A stretch of DNA of 64,000 nt from Companilactobacillus zhachilii. Lineage in GTDB: Bacteria > Bacillota > Bacilli > Lactobacillales > Lactobacillaceae. Position 1 is the first letter of the stretch. The number at the start of each line of letters is the position of its first letter. Under the pieces are notes generated by a model. It did no database searches and was not told where the DNA came from. It was given only the letters and a program-made list of their open reading frames with translations. Shown here piece by piece: positions 55,810-64,000 of the stretch. The stretch is taken from NCBI RefSeq assembly GCF_003606365.2, contig NZ_CP031933.2, forward strand, positions 1,364,001 through 1,428,000, written 5' to 3'. Position numbers and translations under genes: made by a program.

Positions 55810-56571
55810 ATGAATTATATTGATGGATTAAGAGCAGATACCGCAGTATTACCAAATGGGATGGTTTTCAATGCCCGAATCAAGTTTATGGAGCGAATTT
55901 GTCAAGCGTTGGCGAACAACCAGTTGCCTAAATATCATTTTCCACAATTTCAATTAACGGAAAAAGAGATTACTTCATATATGGAAAGCAATGTGAACTT
56001 AGATGAGGTTGAATTTCAAGCTATGTCAGCTCATTTAGAGAAATTCGATCATGATTTAGGAGAATTCAGAACATATCTTCAAACACGCTTTGGTTACTGG
56101 GCCACAATTACGCAAGATTTTACAGCAGCCATTAAAGCTAACTTTCCCAACCAAAGTTTCTTGGAGTTGATGGCAGGTAATGGCTATCTATCTAAAGGAC
56201 TTCGAGATATCGGCGTTGAGACATACTGCACTGATGATTTGAGTTGGGCTAAATACAATCAAACAGGCAATTTAGCATTGACTGAAATTGAATCCCTAGA
56301 TGCTCTTTCAGCACTGGAGAAGTATGGTAACCAAGTTGATAACGTTATCGTCGCTTGGAGTCCGGATCGCGAAGATATTGATTATAAAGTTCTGCAGAAA
56401 ATCCGCCAGTTAAATGTGAATTTCTTACTGATTGGTGAAAAGAATGGTGCCACAGATAGCAAAGAATTTTGGGAAGACGCTAAATTAGTTGAAGACCCCA
56501 GAATAGACAAAATCAATCAATCATATTCACATTATGATTTAGTTCAAGATCAGCTTTATCTAGTCAAATAA
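55810..56571 (+). CDS. SAM-dependent methyltransferase-like protein
   Basis: 253 residues. A helical N-terminal region (about 1-110) precedes a Rossmann-like domain with FLELMAGNGYLSKGLRDIGV near 120, resembling SAM motif I, then CTDDLSW and VDNVIVAWSPDREDIDY, where the motif IV position is VAWSP. Target unknown. The ATG has GGGAGG 7 bases upstream. It diverges from lepB and converges with the next gene. Confidence 0.65.
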   Translation: MNYIDGLRADTAVLPNGMVFNARIKFMERICQALANNQLPKYHFPQFQLTEKEITSYMESNVNLDEVEFQAMSAHLEKFDHDLGEFRTYLQTRFGYWATITQDFTAAIKANFPNQSFLELMAGNGYLSKGLRDIGVETYCTDDLSWAKYNQTGNLALTEIESLDALSALEKYGNQVDNVIVAWSPDREDIDYKVLQKIRQLNVNFLLIGEKNGATDSKEFWEDAKLVEDPRIDKINQSYSHYDLVQDQLYLVK

Positions 56572-56576
56572 TTAGG

Positions 56577-57071
56577 TCATTTTTGAAAGGTAAATAAATT
56601 CGTACGGTCCCAAACAAATTCATTATCACAAATATAACCACGGAGCCAAAGTTTATGGTTAACATTGCGCAAGTAAAAGCCTTTAGGACAGTCAACATCT
56701 TCAGAAATAATTGGTGAAGCAATTGTAACTGAAGAATCTGGGGCTTTTTGCCGATGCATGGCGCTGTCGTTACTGACTGGCTGGTCTTTCCAAAAAAGAC
56801 GACAATAAATGGCTGCTTCTAGTGAACAAAGCCTGAAACCTTGTTCCTGGGCAGCCGTAAATATGTGGGGCAAAGTAGCTGGAATTGTTAAATGCAAGGC
56901 CGCAACTGGTAAAACTTGCAGAGTTATTAATTGTTTTTGAGGAGAAAGAGTTAGTCTCGAATCAGTCAGTAGCTTTTTTGCACTAGGATTAAGTACGATA
57001 TGGTTTTGTTTGAGTTGCATTTTTAATTGGTTTAAAGAGAACCCTCCAAGATTGAAAGTTAAAGAGAACAT
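56577..57071 (-). CDS. Hypothetical protein, 164 aa
   Basis: Not recognised. Begins MFSLTFNLGGFSLNQLKMQLKQ and contains three Cys in the middle and C-terminal region (LCSLEAAIYC, EDVDCPKGFYLRNV). No signal peptide or membrane helix. An AAAAAGGAG site lies about 7 bases before the ATG. Its 3' end is 5 bases from the convergent methyltransferase-like gene. Upstream, 57072-57309 is AT-rich with no supported feature. Confidence 0.65.
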   Translation of the reverse strand: MFSLTFNLGGFSLNQLKMQLKQNHIVLNPSAKKLLTDSRLTLSPQKQLITLQVLPVAALHLTIPATLPHIFTAAQEQGFRLCSLEAAIYCRLFWKDQPVSNDSAMHRQKAPDSSVTIASPIISEDVDCPKGFYLRNVNHKLWLRGYICDNEFVWDRTNLFTFQK

Positions 57072-57309
57072 TATTTTTACTCCTTTTTGTCTTAGACTAA
57101 GTAAACATTTGAGTTAAATGATGGTAAGTCTATTTAATGAGTGGGCTAGTTGATTTTTTTACAGTTTTTGTATGTTTAATTAAAAACTAAAGGTCGAAAG
57201 TATCAAAATAGATTTTAAGTTATGAAACTTTAATTTTCTAGAGTATAAGGATAATGATTGTTAATGCATTTCAAGTTCAATATCATTTTGTATAAGAATA
57301 ATGAGTGAA

Positions 57310-57487
57310 TTAGCCGGAAAGAGTAAGAAATTTTGGTCGCTGTGCAGGTGGTGTTGGCGCTTTAGCGCCTACACCACGGGACGAGTTTTGAAACTCGCGA
57401 TTTGTGCGAGGTTCAAAATCGAGCCGAAAGACCTTGGCTTTCGGCGGTCCCCATAGCGACCAAAATTTCTTACTCTTGCAGGCGGCA
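57310..57487 (+). repeat. Dispersed multi-helix structured repeat, copy 12
   Basis: Subtype B, forward: TTAGCCGGAAAGAGTAAG to CTTACTCTTGCAGGCGGCA. Hairpin GGCGC-TTTA-GCGCC, last helix GCCGAAAG/CTTTCGGC, fully paired. Short open frames crossing it are artefacts of its GC-rich helices. Confidence 0.9.
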
Positions 57488-57589
57488 TATTTAACCAGCA
57501 CCGCACGTTTTTAACTAGTTTTATCCCAGATACTTGTTGTTTAGTGTAAAATGAAATATCAGTAAGACAAATTGATAGGTGAATTTTTT

Positions 57590-58564
57590 ATGAAAAAAAT
57601 AATTTCTAGTATTGCTATCTTTTTGGTAATCCTCTTAACTGGCGTTGCCATCTCGAAGAGTGATTCTATCAAGTACAACAATACAATGAATCGTTTGGGT
57701 ATGAGTGAAGAAGCAGTCGTGTTGCACAGTACGTCCAAGAAAAATTTGGTTACAGCTGTGCAAGAATTAAATCAGAAAAAACGACTAGCAAGTTATCAGC
57801 TGATATTCTTTGAAAAAAGTAATAGTAATATCGGTTACATTTACGGCCACAGTAAGGTTAACAAGTTACCGATTACATCAGGACGTTACTTTTCAATAGA
57901 TGACTTTACTTCACAAATTCCTTTTGCAGTTCAAGGAAAGACTTCTGAAATTGAGGCCTATAAGCCCCAAAGTCAGTCCTATATTAAAATTGATAATCGT
58001 TATATTTCAGTGATTGGTAATATTGGGTTTGATGGAGCGGATATTTTGAATTCACAAACCTTGATTTCATTATCTCCTAATCAACCAAAGTCAAAGTATC
58101 ATCTGAATGAAGTGACAACTGTTTTGGACGGACAAGCCCTTTCCAATAAAGAAAGTCTTAATAAAATAAAAAAAGTTTTACATGTTAAATCAATGCACAA
58201 GTACGTTCCACAAACAGATGACTTCACTAATGCGGAAACGACCAACAATGGTGAACTCTATCTTGTAGGAATCGTATTGTTACTATTTTTAATTGTTGCA
58301 ATTGATTTTTACATTTTAGTACCACTGAAATTTGATTTATCTAGATCTAATTTGACCGGTGATTTAAAGAACAACTATCGTAACGGATTGCTGATTCGCT
58401 ATTTAATTTATACGTTAGTTCCATTTATAGTCGGATTTGCGGTCGTTAATTGGAAGATTGTTATCATCAGTCATGGGACTTTCAATTTATTTATGATTGT
58501 CTCGAGTATTATCACGATCCTAGTTGGATTGTCACAAATTATTTTTGTTAAACGGAGTGAGTAA
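57590..58564 (+). CDS. Membrane protein with extracytoplasmic domain (FtsX/MacB-like layout)
   Basis: 324 residues: an N-terminal helix (about 5-25), a large extracytoplasmic region (about 26-220) and three helices at the C-terminus (about 222-245, 272-292, 298-320). This matches the topology of half an FtsX/MacB permease, though no ATPase gene is adjacent and no family motif is certain. ATG 57590 is chosen over TTG 57572, with AGGTGA upstream. The 3' end is 4 bases from the next gene's ATG, so the two are probably co-transcribed. Confidence 0.65.
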   Translation: MKKIISSIAIFLVILLTGVAISKSDSIKYNNTMNRLGMSEEAVVLHSTSKKNLVTAVQELNQKKRLASYQLIFFEKSNSNIGYIYGHSKVNKLPITSGRYFSIDDFTSQIPFAVQGKTSEIEAYKPQSQSYIKIDNRYISVIGNIGFDGADILNSQTLISLSPNQPKSKYHLNEVTTVLDGQALSNKESLNKIKKVLHVKSMHKYVPQTDDFTNAETTNNGELYLVGIVLLLFLIVAIDFYILVPLKFDLSRSNLTGDLKNNYRNGLLIRYLIYTLVPFIVGFAVVNWKIVIISHGTFNLFMIVSSIITILVGLSQIIFVKRSE

Positions 58565-58568
58565 GTTA

Positions 58569-59921
58569 ATGAAGGTCGATTTAAGTAATGACTTTAAAGA
58601 AAAATATCGTCAATTAATGGGAGAGCGGGCCGAAAAGTTGTTTTCAGCTATCGAAGAGGATAGTCAGGAAGCTTTTCGTTTGAATCCTTTGAAAGCAAAT
58701 TATCAAAATGTAGAATACTCACTCGCCAAACCAATTGAATACAGCAACATCGGTTATTATGGTGATATCGATGGCAACTCAATCGATCATTTATCAGGTT
58801 ACGTATATAGCCAAGAACCAAGTGCCATGTATGTGACGGAGATCGTTGATCCACAAGCTGATGAGAAAATTTTAGACTTATGTGCTGCTCCAGGTAGTAA
58901 AACGACGTATATTGCTTCAAAAATGGCTTCACAGGGACTTTTAGTTAGTAATGAGATAAATGCTAAGCGGGCTAAAGTTTTGTCCTCTAACATTGAAAGA
59001 ATGGGAATTACTAATACCGTCGTCACAAATAATTCGCCCAAGGACTTTGAAAAGAAGTTTGACAACTTTTTCGATAAAATTTTAGTTGATGCGCCTTGTT
59101 CAGGTGAGGGCATGTTCCGTAAAGATCCTGAGTCAGTTAAATATTGGTCATTAGACTATGTTGAACAATGTGCTAACCGCCAACAACATATTTTAGACTC
59201 AGCTTATAAATTATTGAATCAAGGTGGAACGCTTGTTTACTCAACATGTACGTTTTCACCAGAAGAAAATGAGCAAAATATTAGTTGGTTCTTAGATAAA
59301 TATCCCGATATGCATTTAGCTGATGTTAAAAAATACCCTGGTATGGAAGATGGTCGACCTGAATGGGGCAATAACAATCCTGAACTAACCAAGGCTTTAC
59401 GAATGTTTCCAGATCAATTTAATGGTGAAGGACACTTTATGTGTAAGTTGGTCAAAGATGGTGAAAGAATCGAACCTAAAGAGCGTAAGATCAATGATGG
59501 TCTAAAAAAGGATGATTTCAAACTAGTCCAAAAATTTGCCAAAGTAAATCTAACAGCTTTAACTGAAAATAATTGGTTGAAAATCAGTGATTTCTTATAT
59601 CAAGCAGCTAGTCTCGACAATCGTTTTAAGGGCTTGCATATCTTGAGAAATGGTCTCAAACTTGGTGAATTCAAAAAAAATAGGTTTGAGCCTGATATCG
59701 CGTGGATATTAGCACTCAAACCTGATCAATTAACAACTATTTATAAATTATCACAAGAACAATATGAAAAATATTTACATGGTGAATCAGTAATCTTAGC
59801 AACTAAGCCTGATTTTGACAACAAATGGATTGGTCTATCTTATCAAGATAAGTTATTCAGTTGGGGTCGTTACAGTAATCAACAAATAAAAAACGTCTAT
59901 CCCAAAGGGTTAAGACGTTAG
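58569..59921 (+). CDS. 16S rRNA m5C methyltransferase (RsmF/NOL1-NOP2-sun family)
   Basis: 450 residues. RNA-recognition N-terminus, then the SAM-dependent core with ILDLCAAPGSKTTYIAS (motif I, about 98-114), LVDAPCSGEGMFRKD (motif IV Cys) and VYSTCTFSPEENE (motif VI catalytic Cys), and a C-terminal RNA-binding domain (about 300-450) as in RsmF/YebU. ATG 58569 with the GGAGTGAG site is preferred; the longer frame overlaps the previous gene. Its stop codon overlaps fni's on the opposite strand. Confidence 0.9.
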   Translation: MKVDLSNDFKEKYRQLMGERAEKLFSAIEEDSQEAFRLNPLKANYQNVEYSLAKPIEYSNIGYYGDIDGNSIDHLSGYVYSQEPSAMYVTEIVDPQADEKILDLCAAPGSKTTYIASKMASQGLLVSNEINAKRAKVLSSNIERMGITNTVVTNNSPKDFEKKFDNFFDKILVDAPCSGEGMFRKDPESVKYWSLDYVEQCANRQQHILDSAYKLLNQGGTLVYSTCTFSPEENEQNISWFLDKYPDMHLADVKKYPGMEDGRPEWGNNNPELTKALRMFPDQFNGEGHFMCKLVKDGERIEPKERKINDGLKKDDFKLVQKFAKVNLTALTENNWLKISDFLYQAASLDNRFKGLHILRNGLKLGEFKKNRFEPDIAWILALKPDQLTTIYKLSQEQYEKYLHGESVILATKPDFDNKWIGLSYQDKLFSWGRYSNQQIKNVYPKGLRR

Positions 59922-60964
59922 AAGTTAATATTTCGTTGCTTCATGTAATTGATTAAGCGCTCATCGAAAACGATGGGGGCTTTTTTGATATCTTTGATTG
60001 ATCTAGCTCCAATAGCAGCCATAATCAGTTTCAATTGTTTAACAAATTCGTCAAAGAAAATTTCTGCCTCACTGAGCGAATACTTTTGTAAGTGATGGAG
60101 CACTAGACCTGACATCCCGACAGCACTAGCACCTAAACGAATGGCTTTTATGACATCCATCGGTGTTCTAATACCTCCAGAGGCCAAAATCGTCATCTTA
60201 TTTTGATAGGGGGCCGATTCCAGTAGCGATTCCACTGTCGAGAGTGAGAAACGGTCTAAGTAAGTTAAATCAAGTTCATGATTACGTGCGCTCTCAATCT
60301 GGGCAAAATCAGTTCCACCAAATCCGGAAATATCAATATTACGTACGCCAATTCGATATAGTTGAGCAATATTTTGTTGTGAGATACCAAAGCCCACTTC
60401 CTTGACGATAACAGGAACGGAGACGTTAGCCACAATATCTTTAATATTGTCGAGCCAAAAGAATTCTTGATCTCCTTCAGGCATAGCAAGTTCTTGAAGA
60501 GCATTAATATGAATTTGCAAAGCATCAGCTTTTAACAGATCAATAGCTACTTGGGCTTGCTTAGCATTAGCTTTGGCGGAAACGTTAGCAATTACGAAAC
60601 CATCAGGATTATTTTCTCTTAAAGTAGTAAATGATTCTCTAGTTTCTTCTGGGAGACGCAAATAGACTCCCATTGAGCCACTAGAAACAGGAATTCCTAG
60701 ATGGTGCGCAAGTTGAGCTAATTCTGAGTTAAATTTAGCTGATGGTTTGGAGCCACCAGTAATGGCATTGAAATAAAAGGGTAAAGCCACTTTGTTACCA
60801 AGAAAGTCAGTAGATAGATCAATGTCTTTCATTCTAAGTTCTGGTAATGCATCATGTAGCAAACGAACGCTATCAAAATCAGCAAATGATTCGTCAGTGA
60901 AAAATTTTTCGGCTAAGAAAAGATGTTCAACTTTACGTTGCATTTGTGCATCTTGTTTAGGCAT
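59918..60964 (-). CDS. fni: Isopentenyl-diphosphate delta-isomerase, type II
   Basis: FMN- and NADPH-dependent enzyme interconverting IPP and DMAPP, the end of the mevalonate pathway. About 348 residues; TIM-barrel motifs include RKVEHLFLAEKFF near the start, NAITGGSK (about 69-76), SSGSMGVYLR, INALQELAMPEGDQEF, VIVKEVGFGIS and ILASGGIRTPMDVIKAI. ATG 60964 overlaps the mvaK2 stop; a TTG at 60970 is a possible alternative with better spacing from GGAG. Last gene of the mevalonate operon in the window. Confidence 0.95.
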   Translation of the reverse strand: MPKQDAQMQRKVEHLFLAEKFFTDESFADFDSVRLLHDALPELRMKDIDLSTDFLGNKVALPFYFNAITGGSKPSAKFNSELAQLAHHLGIPVSSGSMGVYLRLPEETRESFTTLRENNPDGFVIANVSAKANAKQAQVAIDLLKADALQIHINALQELAMPEGDQEFFWLDNIKDIVANVSVPVIVKEVGFGISQQNIAQLYRIGVRNIDISGFGGTDFAQIESARNHELDLTYLDRFSLSTVESLLESAPYQNKMTILASGGIRTPMDVIKAIRLGASAVGMSGLVLHHLQKYSLSEAEIFFDEFVKQLKLIMAAIGARSIKDIKKAPIVFDERLINYMKQRNINF

Positions 60965-62045
60965 GAGCAATTATGTCTCCGATTTTTAAAGTAAGTGGGG
61001 TAATTCCGACTTGGCGCCATTCTTTTTTTAGCTCGGCAATGTCAAGTTGTTTGTCACTTAAGACGATCCCACAATCGCCACCACCGGCACCAGAAGTCTT
61101 AGCGGAACCACCGAGTTTTTCAGCAATATCGCACAATTTAGTTAAGAGTTCTGTTTCAATGTGCACATCACTAAATTCAGCTAGGTCGTCTAAGAGATCA
61201 CGATACTTACTAAACATTTCTTTAATAAGTTCTGAATTATTGGTTTTAAAACCGTCAATCAATCTCTCAACATTTTGGCGACTAGCATGTAAAAAGTTTT
61301 GATATTTTTCGACTTTTTGAGCTTTGGTTAAAGCAATTCGATCAACCAAAATGGAAGTTGAAGCAGGTGAGCCCGTCCAACCAACGGTTAACTCTAAATT
61401 ATCTGGTAACTCCAGACTCTCTATTTGAAGCTTAGGCCAGTCAAGTGACAAGATCTCAGTAATACTGTGATTGCGAATCATATTGAAAATCCAGTTACGG
61501 TCGGGTGAATAATAGGCCACGATACCGCCAAAAGCACTGGCAGCAATATCACCTAAACTACCGTTACCTTGAACCGACAAATGTGAGATAGCCGAGATTT
61601 TATAAATATCCATGGCTGACAAACCTAAATGATAAAAATCTCCTAAGGTCTTAACGACAGCAACTGTGACAGCCGCCGAAGAGCCTAAACCATATTTTTT
61701 CCCATCTTCTGAGTCAAGTTCACTTGTCACCAGTAAATCGTAATAGCATAGTTTGACATTTCTTTCGAGTGCATATTTCTCAACGAAACTAATTGCTGCC
61801 AAAATGTATTGCAACTGACTTTCTGAATCATCAAAGACTAATTCTGTTCCTTGACGATTCCAGTGGATCAACTCTTTATTTAAATTTTTTGATTGGATCG
61901 TACCGCCATTTTGTGACTTATTGATCGTCACGGTGACGTACTTATTTACTGAAGTTAGGACAGCAGGGAAGCCCGTTTCAACAACAGCATACTCTCCAGC
62001 CAAATATAATTTTCCAGGTGCTTTTCCTGTAGACAAAAATATCAT
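60957..62045 (-). CDS. mvaK2: Phosphomevalonate kinase
   Basis: GHMP-family kinase converting mevalonate 5-phosphate to the diphosphate. About 362 residues: APGKLYLAGEYAVVETGFP (N-terminal substrate motif), KKYGLGSSAAVTVAVVK (ATP-binding P-loop, about 108-124) and KTSGAGGGDCGIVL near the C-terminus. ATG 62045 gives the expected MIFLSTGKAPGK start, though its binding site is poorly spaced; TTG at 62054 or 62036 are alternatives. It lies 15 bases after mvaD and overlaps fni. Confidence 0.93.
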   Translation of the reverse strand: MIFLSTGKAPGKLYLAGEYAVVETGFPAVLTSVNKYVTVTINKSQNGGTIQSKNLNKELIHWNRQGTELVFDDSESQLQYILAAISFVEKYALERNVKLCYYDLLVTSELDSEDGKKYGLGSSAAVTVAVVKTLGDFYHLGLSAMDIYKISAISHLSVQGNGSLGDIAASAFGGIVAYYSPDRNWIFNMIRNHSITEILSLDWPKLQIESLELPDNLELTVGWTGSPASTSILVDRIALTKAQKVEKYQNFLHASRQNVERLIDGFKTNNSELIKEMFSKYRDLLDDLAEFSDVHIETELLTKLCDIAEKLGGSAKTSGAGGGDCGIVLSDKQLDIAELKKEWRQVGITPLTLKIGDIIAHA

Positions 62046-62060
62046 ACCTTTCAATTTGTA

Positions 62061-63026
62061 TCAGATGTATTGTATACCCGGGCCAATATTGGCGACGACA
62101 CAAGTTACGTCTGATAATTGTTGTTCGATGTATTCCTGAACCTTTGTGATGGATTCTTTCGTACATATAATTTTAACATTTGGACCGGCATCAATTGTAG
62201 CATACGCGAAGATGCCTTTTTGCCGTAATTCCTGAATTAATTGCATAATCTTAATTGTTTGTGGCGCAAAATATGTAAACGAAGGATTGGCTGAAAGCGT
62301 TAAAGCATGCATACTCATCGCATTGTGCTCGGAAATCTCACCGATTTTTTGAAGATCTTTTTTAGCAATTGCTTGCTTAATTTCTTTTATCTCTGAAGAC
62401 ACCAGTGTAACCCAATTTGGATAAAAAGGGGAGGTTTTTACGCTATTTTCCATTCCGACTGTTGAAGAAACCTTTTTACTGTGCTTGTTTATCACCACCG
62501 ACAGTAATGATAAATCAATTTGGGGGTTTTCATCTATCGGAACGGCAAAAGAAGACGCATTGTCAAAACCAGCTTGCCATTCCACGAAACCACCATAAAT
62601 CGAACGACTAGCAGATCCAGAACCATTGCGGGCTAAAATGGATAACTCCTGACGAGTTAAACCTAGTTGTTTAGTCTCGTTAATAGCTGCAGCTAAGGCA
62701 GCAAAACCAGAAGCCGATGAAGCAAAGCCAGCCGAAGTTGGAACGTGATTGATTGAATCAATCTGGAAATGATCACTGAAACCATAGAAATCACGAATCG
62801 TTTGTAAATAATTAATGATGCGTTTGTTTTTAGTTTCATCAAGTAATTGTTTATTTAAATAAACGATATCTTTGTCTGCATCAATAATAGTTGCCTTAGT
62901 ATCGGTATAAAATCGATCTAAGGTTAATGAAAGACTATTTGTGTAAGGAAGTTTTAATTGTTTATCCTTTTTTCCCCAATATTTGATCAAAGCAATATTT
63001 GTATAGGCACGTGCCGTTCTAGTCAA
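62061..63026 (-). CDS. mvaD: Diphosphomevalonate decarboxylase
   Basis: ATP-dependent decarboxylation of mevalonate diphosphate to IPP. About 321 residues with TARAYTNIALIKYWGKKD at the start, FASSASGFAALAAAIN and ARNGSGSASRSIYGGFVEW in the middle (GHMP ATP-binding loop), and ATIDAGPNVKIIC near the end. I chose TTG 63026: CGGAGG lies exactly 9 bases upstream and the resulting MTRTARAYTN matches the family N-terminus, whereas an ATG at 63044 overlaps that site. The start overlaps the end of mvaK1. Confidence 0.93.
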   Translation of the reverse strand: MTRTARAYTNIALIKYWGKKDKQLKLPYTNSLSLTLDRFYTDTKATIIDADKDIVYLNKQLLDETKNKRIINYLQTIRDFYGFSDHFQIDSINHVPTSAGFASSASGFAALAAAINETKQLGLTRQELSILARNGSGSASRSIYGGFVEWQAGFDNASSFAVPIDENPQIDLSLLSVVINKHSKKVSSTVGMENSVKTSPFYPNWVTLVSSEIKEIKQAIAKKDLQKIGEISEHNAMSMHALTLSANPSFTYFAPQTIKIMQLIQELRQKGIFAYATIDAGPNVKIICTKESITKVQEYIEQQLSDVTCVVANIGPGIQYI

Positions 63027-63969
63027 TGTCTGAGTCCTCCGCATAAATTGATAATGGCTGAATCCAAGTTTGCTCGGCACCAGCTTTGATCAGAGCTTTT
63101 TGAATCATTTGGGCATTATTTAAATTTCTAGCTAAACAGATGATACAACCGCCACGGCCACCACCAGTAATTTTGCTACCGAGGGCACCAGAATTATTAG
63201 CGGCCTCGATTAGTTGATCTGTTTTGGGAATTGACAAATTAAGTTTAGTCAAAATTTCATTGGCCAAAGTAAAGACTAGTCCTAATTGCTTAAGATTACC
63301 TTTAGTCAAATATTCACTCGCTTTTGTAGCGTAATCACCCAACTGCTCTAAATAAGCTCCAATTTTGGCTTGGTCCTGATCATACATTTGACGAACATCA
63401 GCAACTGTTTCCTTAGTCTTGCCTTTAACACCTGAGTCAGCAATGACAATAAAGCCATCGGAGTTGAAATGGAAACGTTCTGGAGCAACGCCTTTACCAA
63501 ATTTAATCGGATCTTCAGAACTAACTGTCAGCGCATCTAAGCCACTAGCTTTACCGTGAGTAACAGTTTCCGATTTATTGACGTAATCTAATAATGTCTG
63601 ATGATCAAGCTCTTTATCAAAACAATCAAAGAAAGCTCTTGTAATAGCACAGGCAATCGCAGCTGAAGAACCCATACCACGTTCGATAGGCAGACCACTG
63701 TCGATACTAATACTGTATTTGACGTGGTCATGATTCAATTCTTGATCTAACAGATTAATTAAAAATTTAACGCCTGACAGCGAATCAGGAATCTGATCGA
63801 TTTTTCCAGCATAATACTTTGAAATTAAATTATTGTCGTGACTCTGTTTAATTTTAACAATCACGGGCGTACTTAAAAGGGGAATCGCAAATGCAGGGTA
63901 GCCGTATACTACCGCATGTTCTCCCATAATAATTGTTTTCCCATGACTTTTACCTATTCCTTTAAGCAC
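63019..63969 (-). CDS. mvaK1: Mevalonate kinase
   Basis: First kinase of the lower mevalonate pathway, phosphorylating mevalonate. A 316-residue GHMP kinase: SHGKTIIMGEHAVVYGYPA (about 8-26), IERGMGSSAAIACAITRAF (ATP loop, about 94-112) and GSKITGGGRGGCIICLA near 277. The start is GTG 63969, 5 bases after GAGGTGAG. It is the first operon gene seen here; its promoter lies at or beyond the window end. Confidence 0.94.
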   Translation of the reverse strand: MLKGIGKSHGKTIIMGEHAVVYGYPAFAIPLLSTPVIVKIKQSHDNNLISKYYAGKIDQIPDSLSGVKFLINLLDQELNHDHVKYSISIDSGLPIERGMGSSAAIACAITRAFFDCFDKELDHQTLLDYVNKSETVTHGKASGLDALTVSSEDPIKFGKGVAPERFHFNSDGFIVIADSGVKGKTKETVADVRQMYDQDQAKIGAYLEQLGDYATKASEYLTKGNLKQLGLVFTLANEILTKLNLSIPKTDQLIEAANNSGALGSKITGGGRGGCIICLARNLNNAQMIQKALIKAGAEQTWIQPLSIYAEDSDID

Positions 63970-64000
63970 ATGCTCACCTCATATTCTCTAAGTCTTTATT

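Noticed and set aside
608-57487. Structured repeats as tRNA-like, CRISPR or insertion-sequence remnants
   Set aside because: GGTTCGAG-like helices recall a tRNA T-arm, but there is no acceptor or anticodon arm. Copies are far apart and unique in spacing (not CRISPR), and no transposase fragment is visible.

Overview
The window reads as the chromosome of a low-GC Gram-positive of the family Lactobacillaceae. The evidence is its housekeeping gene order (rpsU-phoH-ybeY-cdd-era-recO-glyQS-dnaG-rpoD-trmK-nif3), T-box control of aminoacyl-tRNA synthetases, a mevalonate operon and many SLAP-type surface proteins. The style is closest to Companilactobacillus (former L. alimentarius/farciminis group); that genus assignment is an inference from memory, not a search result. 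No rRNA, tRNA, CRISPR array, prophage or complete insertion sequence was seen.

Layout. 0-7 kb: prmA, rsmE, rel and dtd, then a HAD phosphatase and a Doc-like protein without its active site. 7-10 kb (minus strand): a histidine phosphatase, a frameshifted small membrane protein and an SH3b-amidase. 10-13.5 kb: T-box, hisS, aspS. 14-17 kb: a membrane-anchored XRE regulator next to an ABC transporter with a split permease. 17-25.4 kb: msrB-msrA, a YitT protein, nfo, the PPDK regulator, rpsU, phoH, ybeY and a frameshifted nucleoid-associated protein. 25.8-39.4 kb: cdd, era, recO, T-box-glyQS, dnaG, rpoD, cfa, trmK, nif3 and pepT. 39.8-52.8 kb: an accessory cell-surface island with two SLAP-C39 paralogues flanking a serine recombinase, a SLAP/NlpC-P60 protein, an HTH protein, a SLAP protein, a Cys-rich mini-membrane protein, a SLAP-MucBP-CAP giant broken by a frameshift, and two related lipoproteins (one frameshifted). 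52.9-59.9 kb: a tautomerase, a DUF2075 ATPase, a small HTH protein, signal peptidase I, a methyltransferase-like protein, unknowns and an rRNA m5C methyltransferase. 59.9-64 kb (minus strand): fni, mvaK2, mvaD and mvaK1, supplying isopentenyl diphosphate.

The most unusual signal is non-coding. Twelve copies of a roughly 180-bp multi-helix element lie between genes. One internal hairpin appears with eight different but still complementary stems around a TTTA-like loop, another helix varies in the same compensatory way, and the long outer arm exists in three unrelated but self-complementary versions. This is strong covariation for a structure maintained as RNA or single-stranded DNA. Three copies sit inside a larger element bounded by GGTTCTTT inverted ends that also carries a terminator-like hairpin. 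A second, unrelated hairpin repeat family is also present.

Six probable single-base frameshifts or splits affect accessory genes, while the roughly 30 housekeeping genes are open. This looks more like real decay or variation than random sequencing error, but raw reads are needed to decide.
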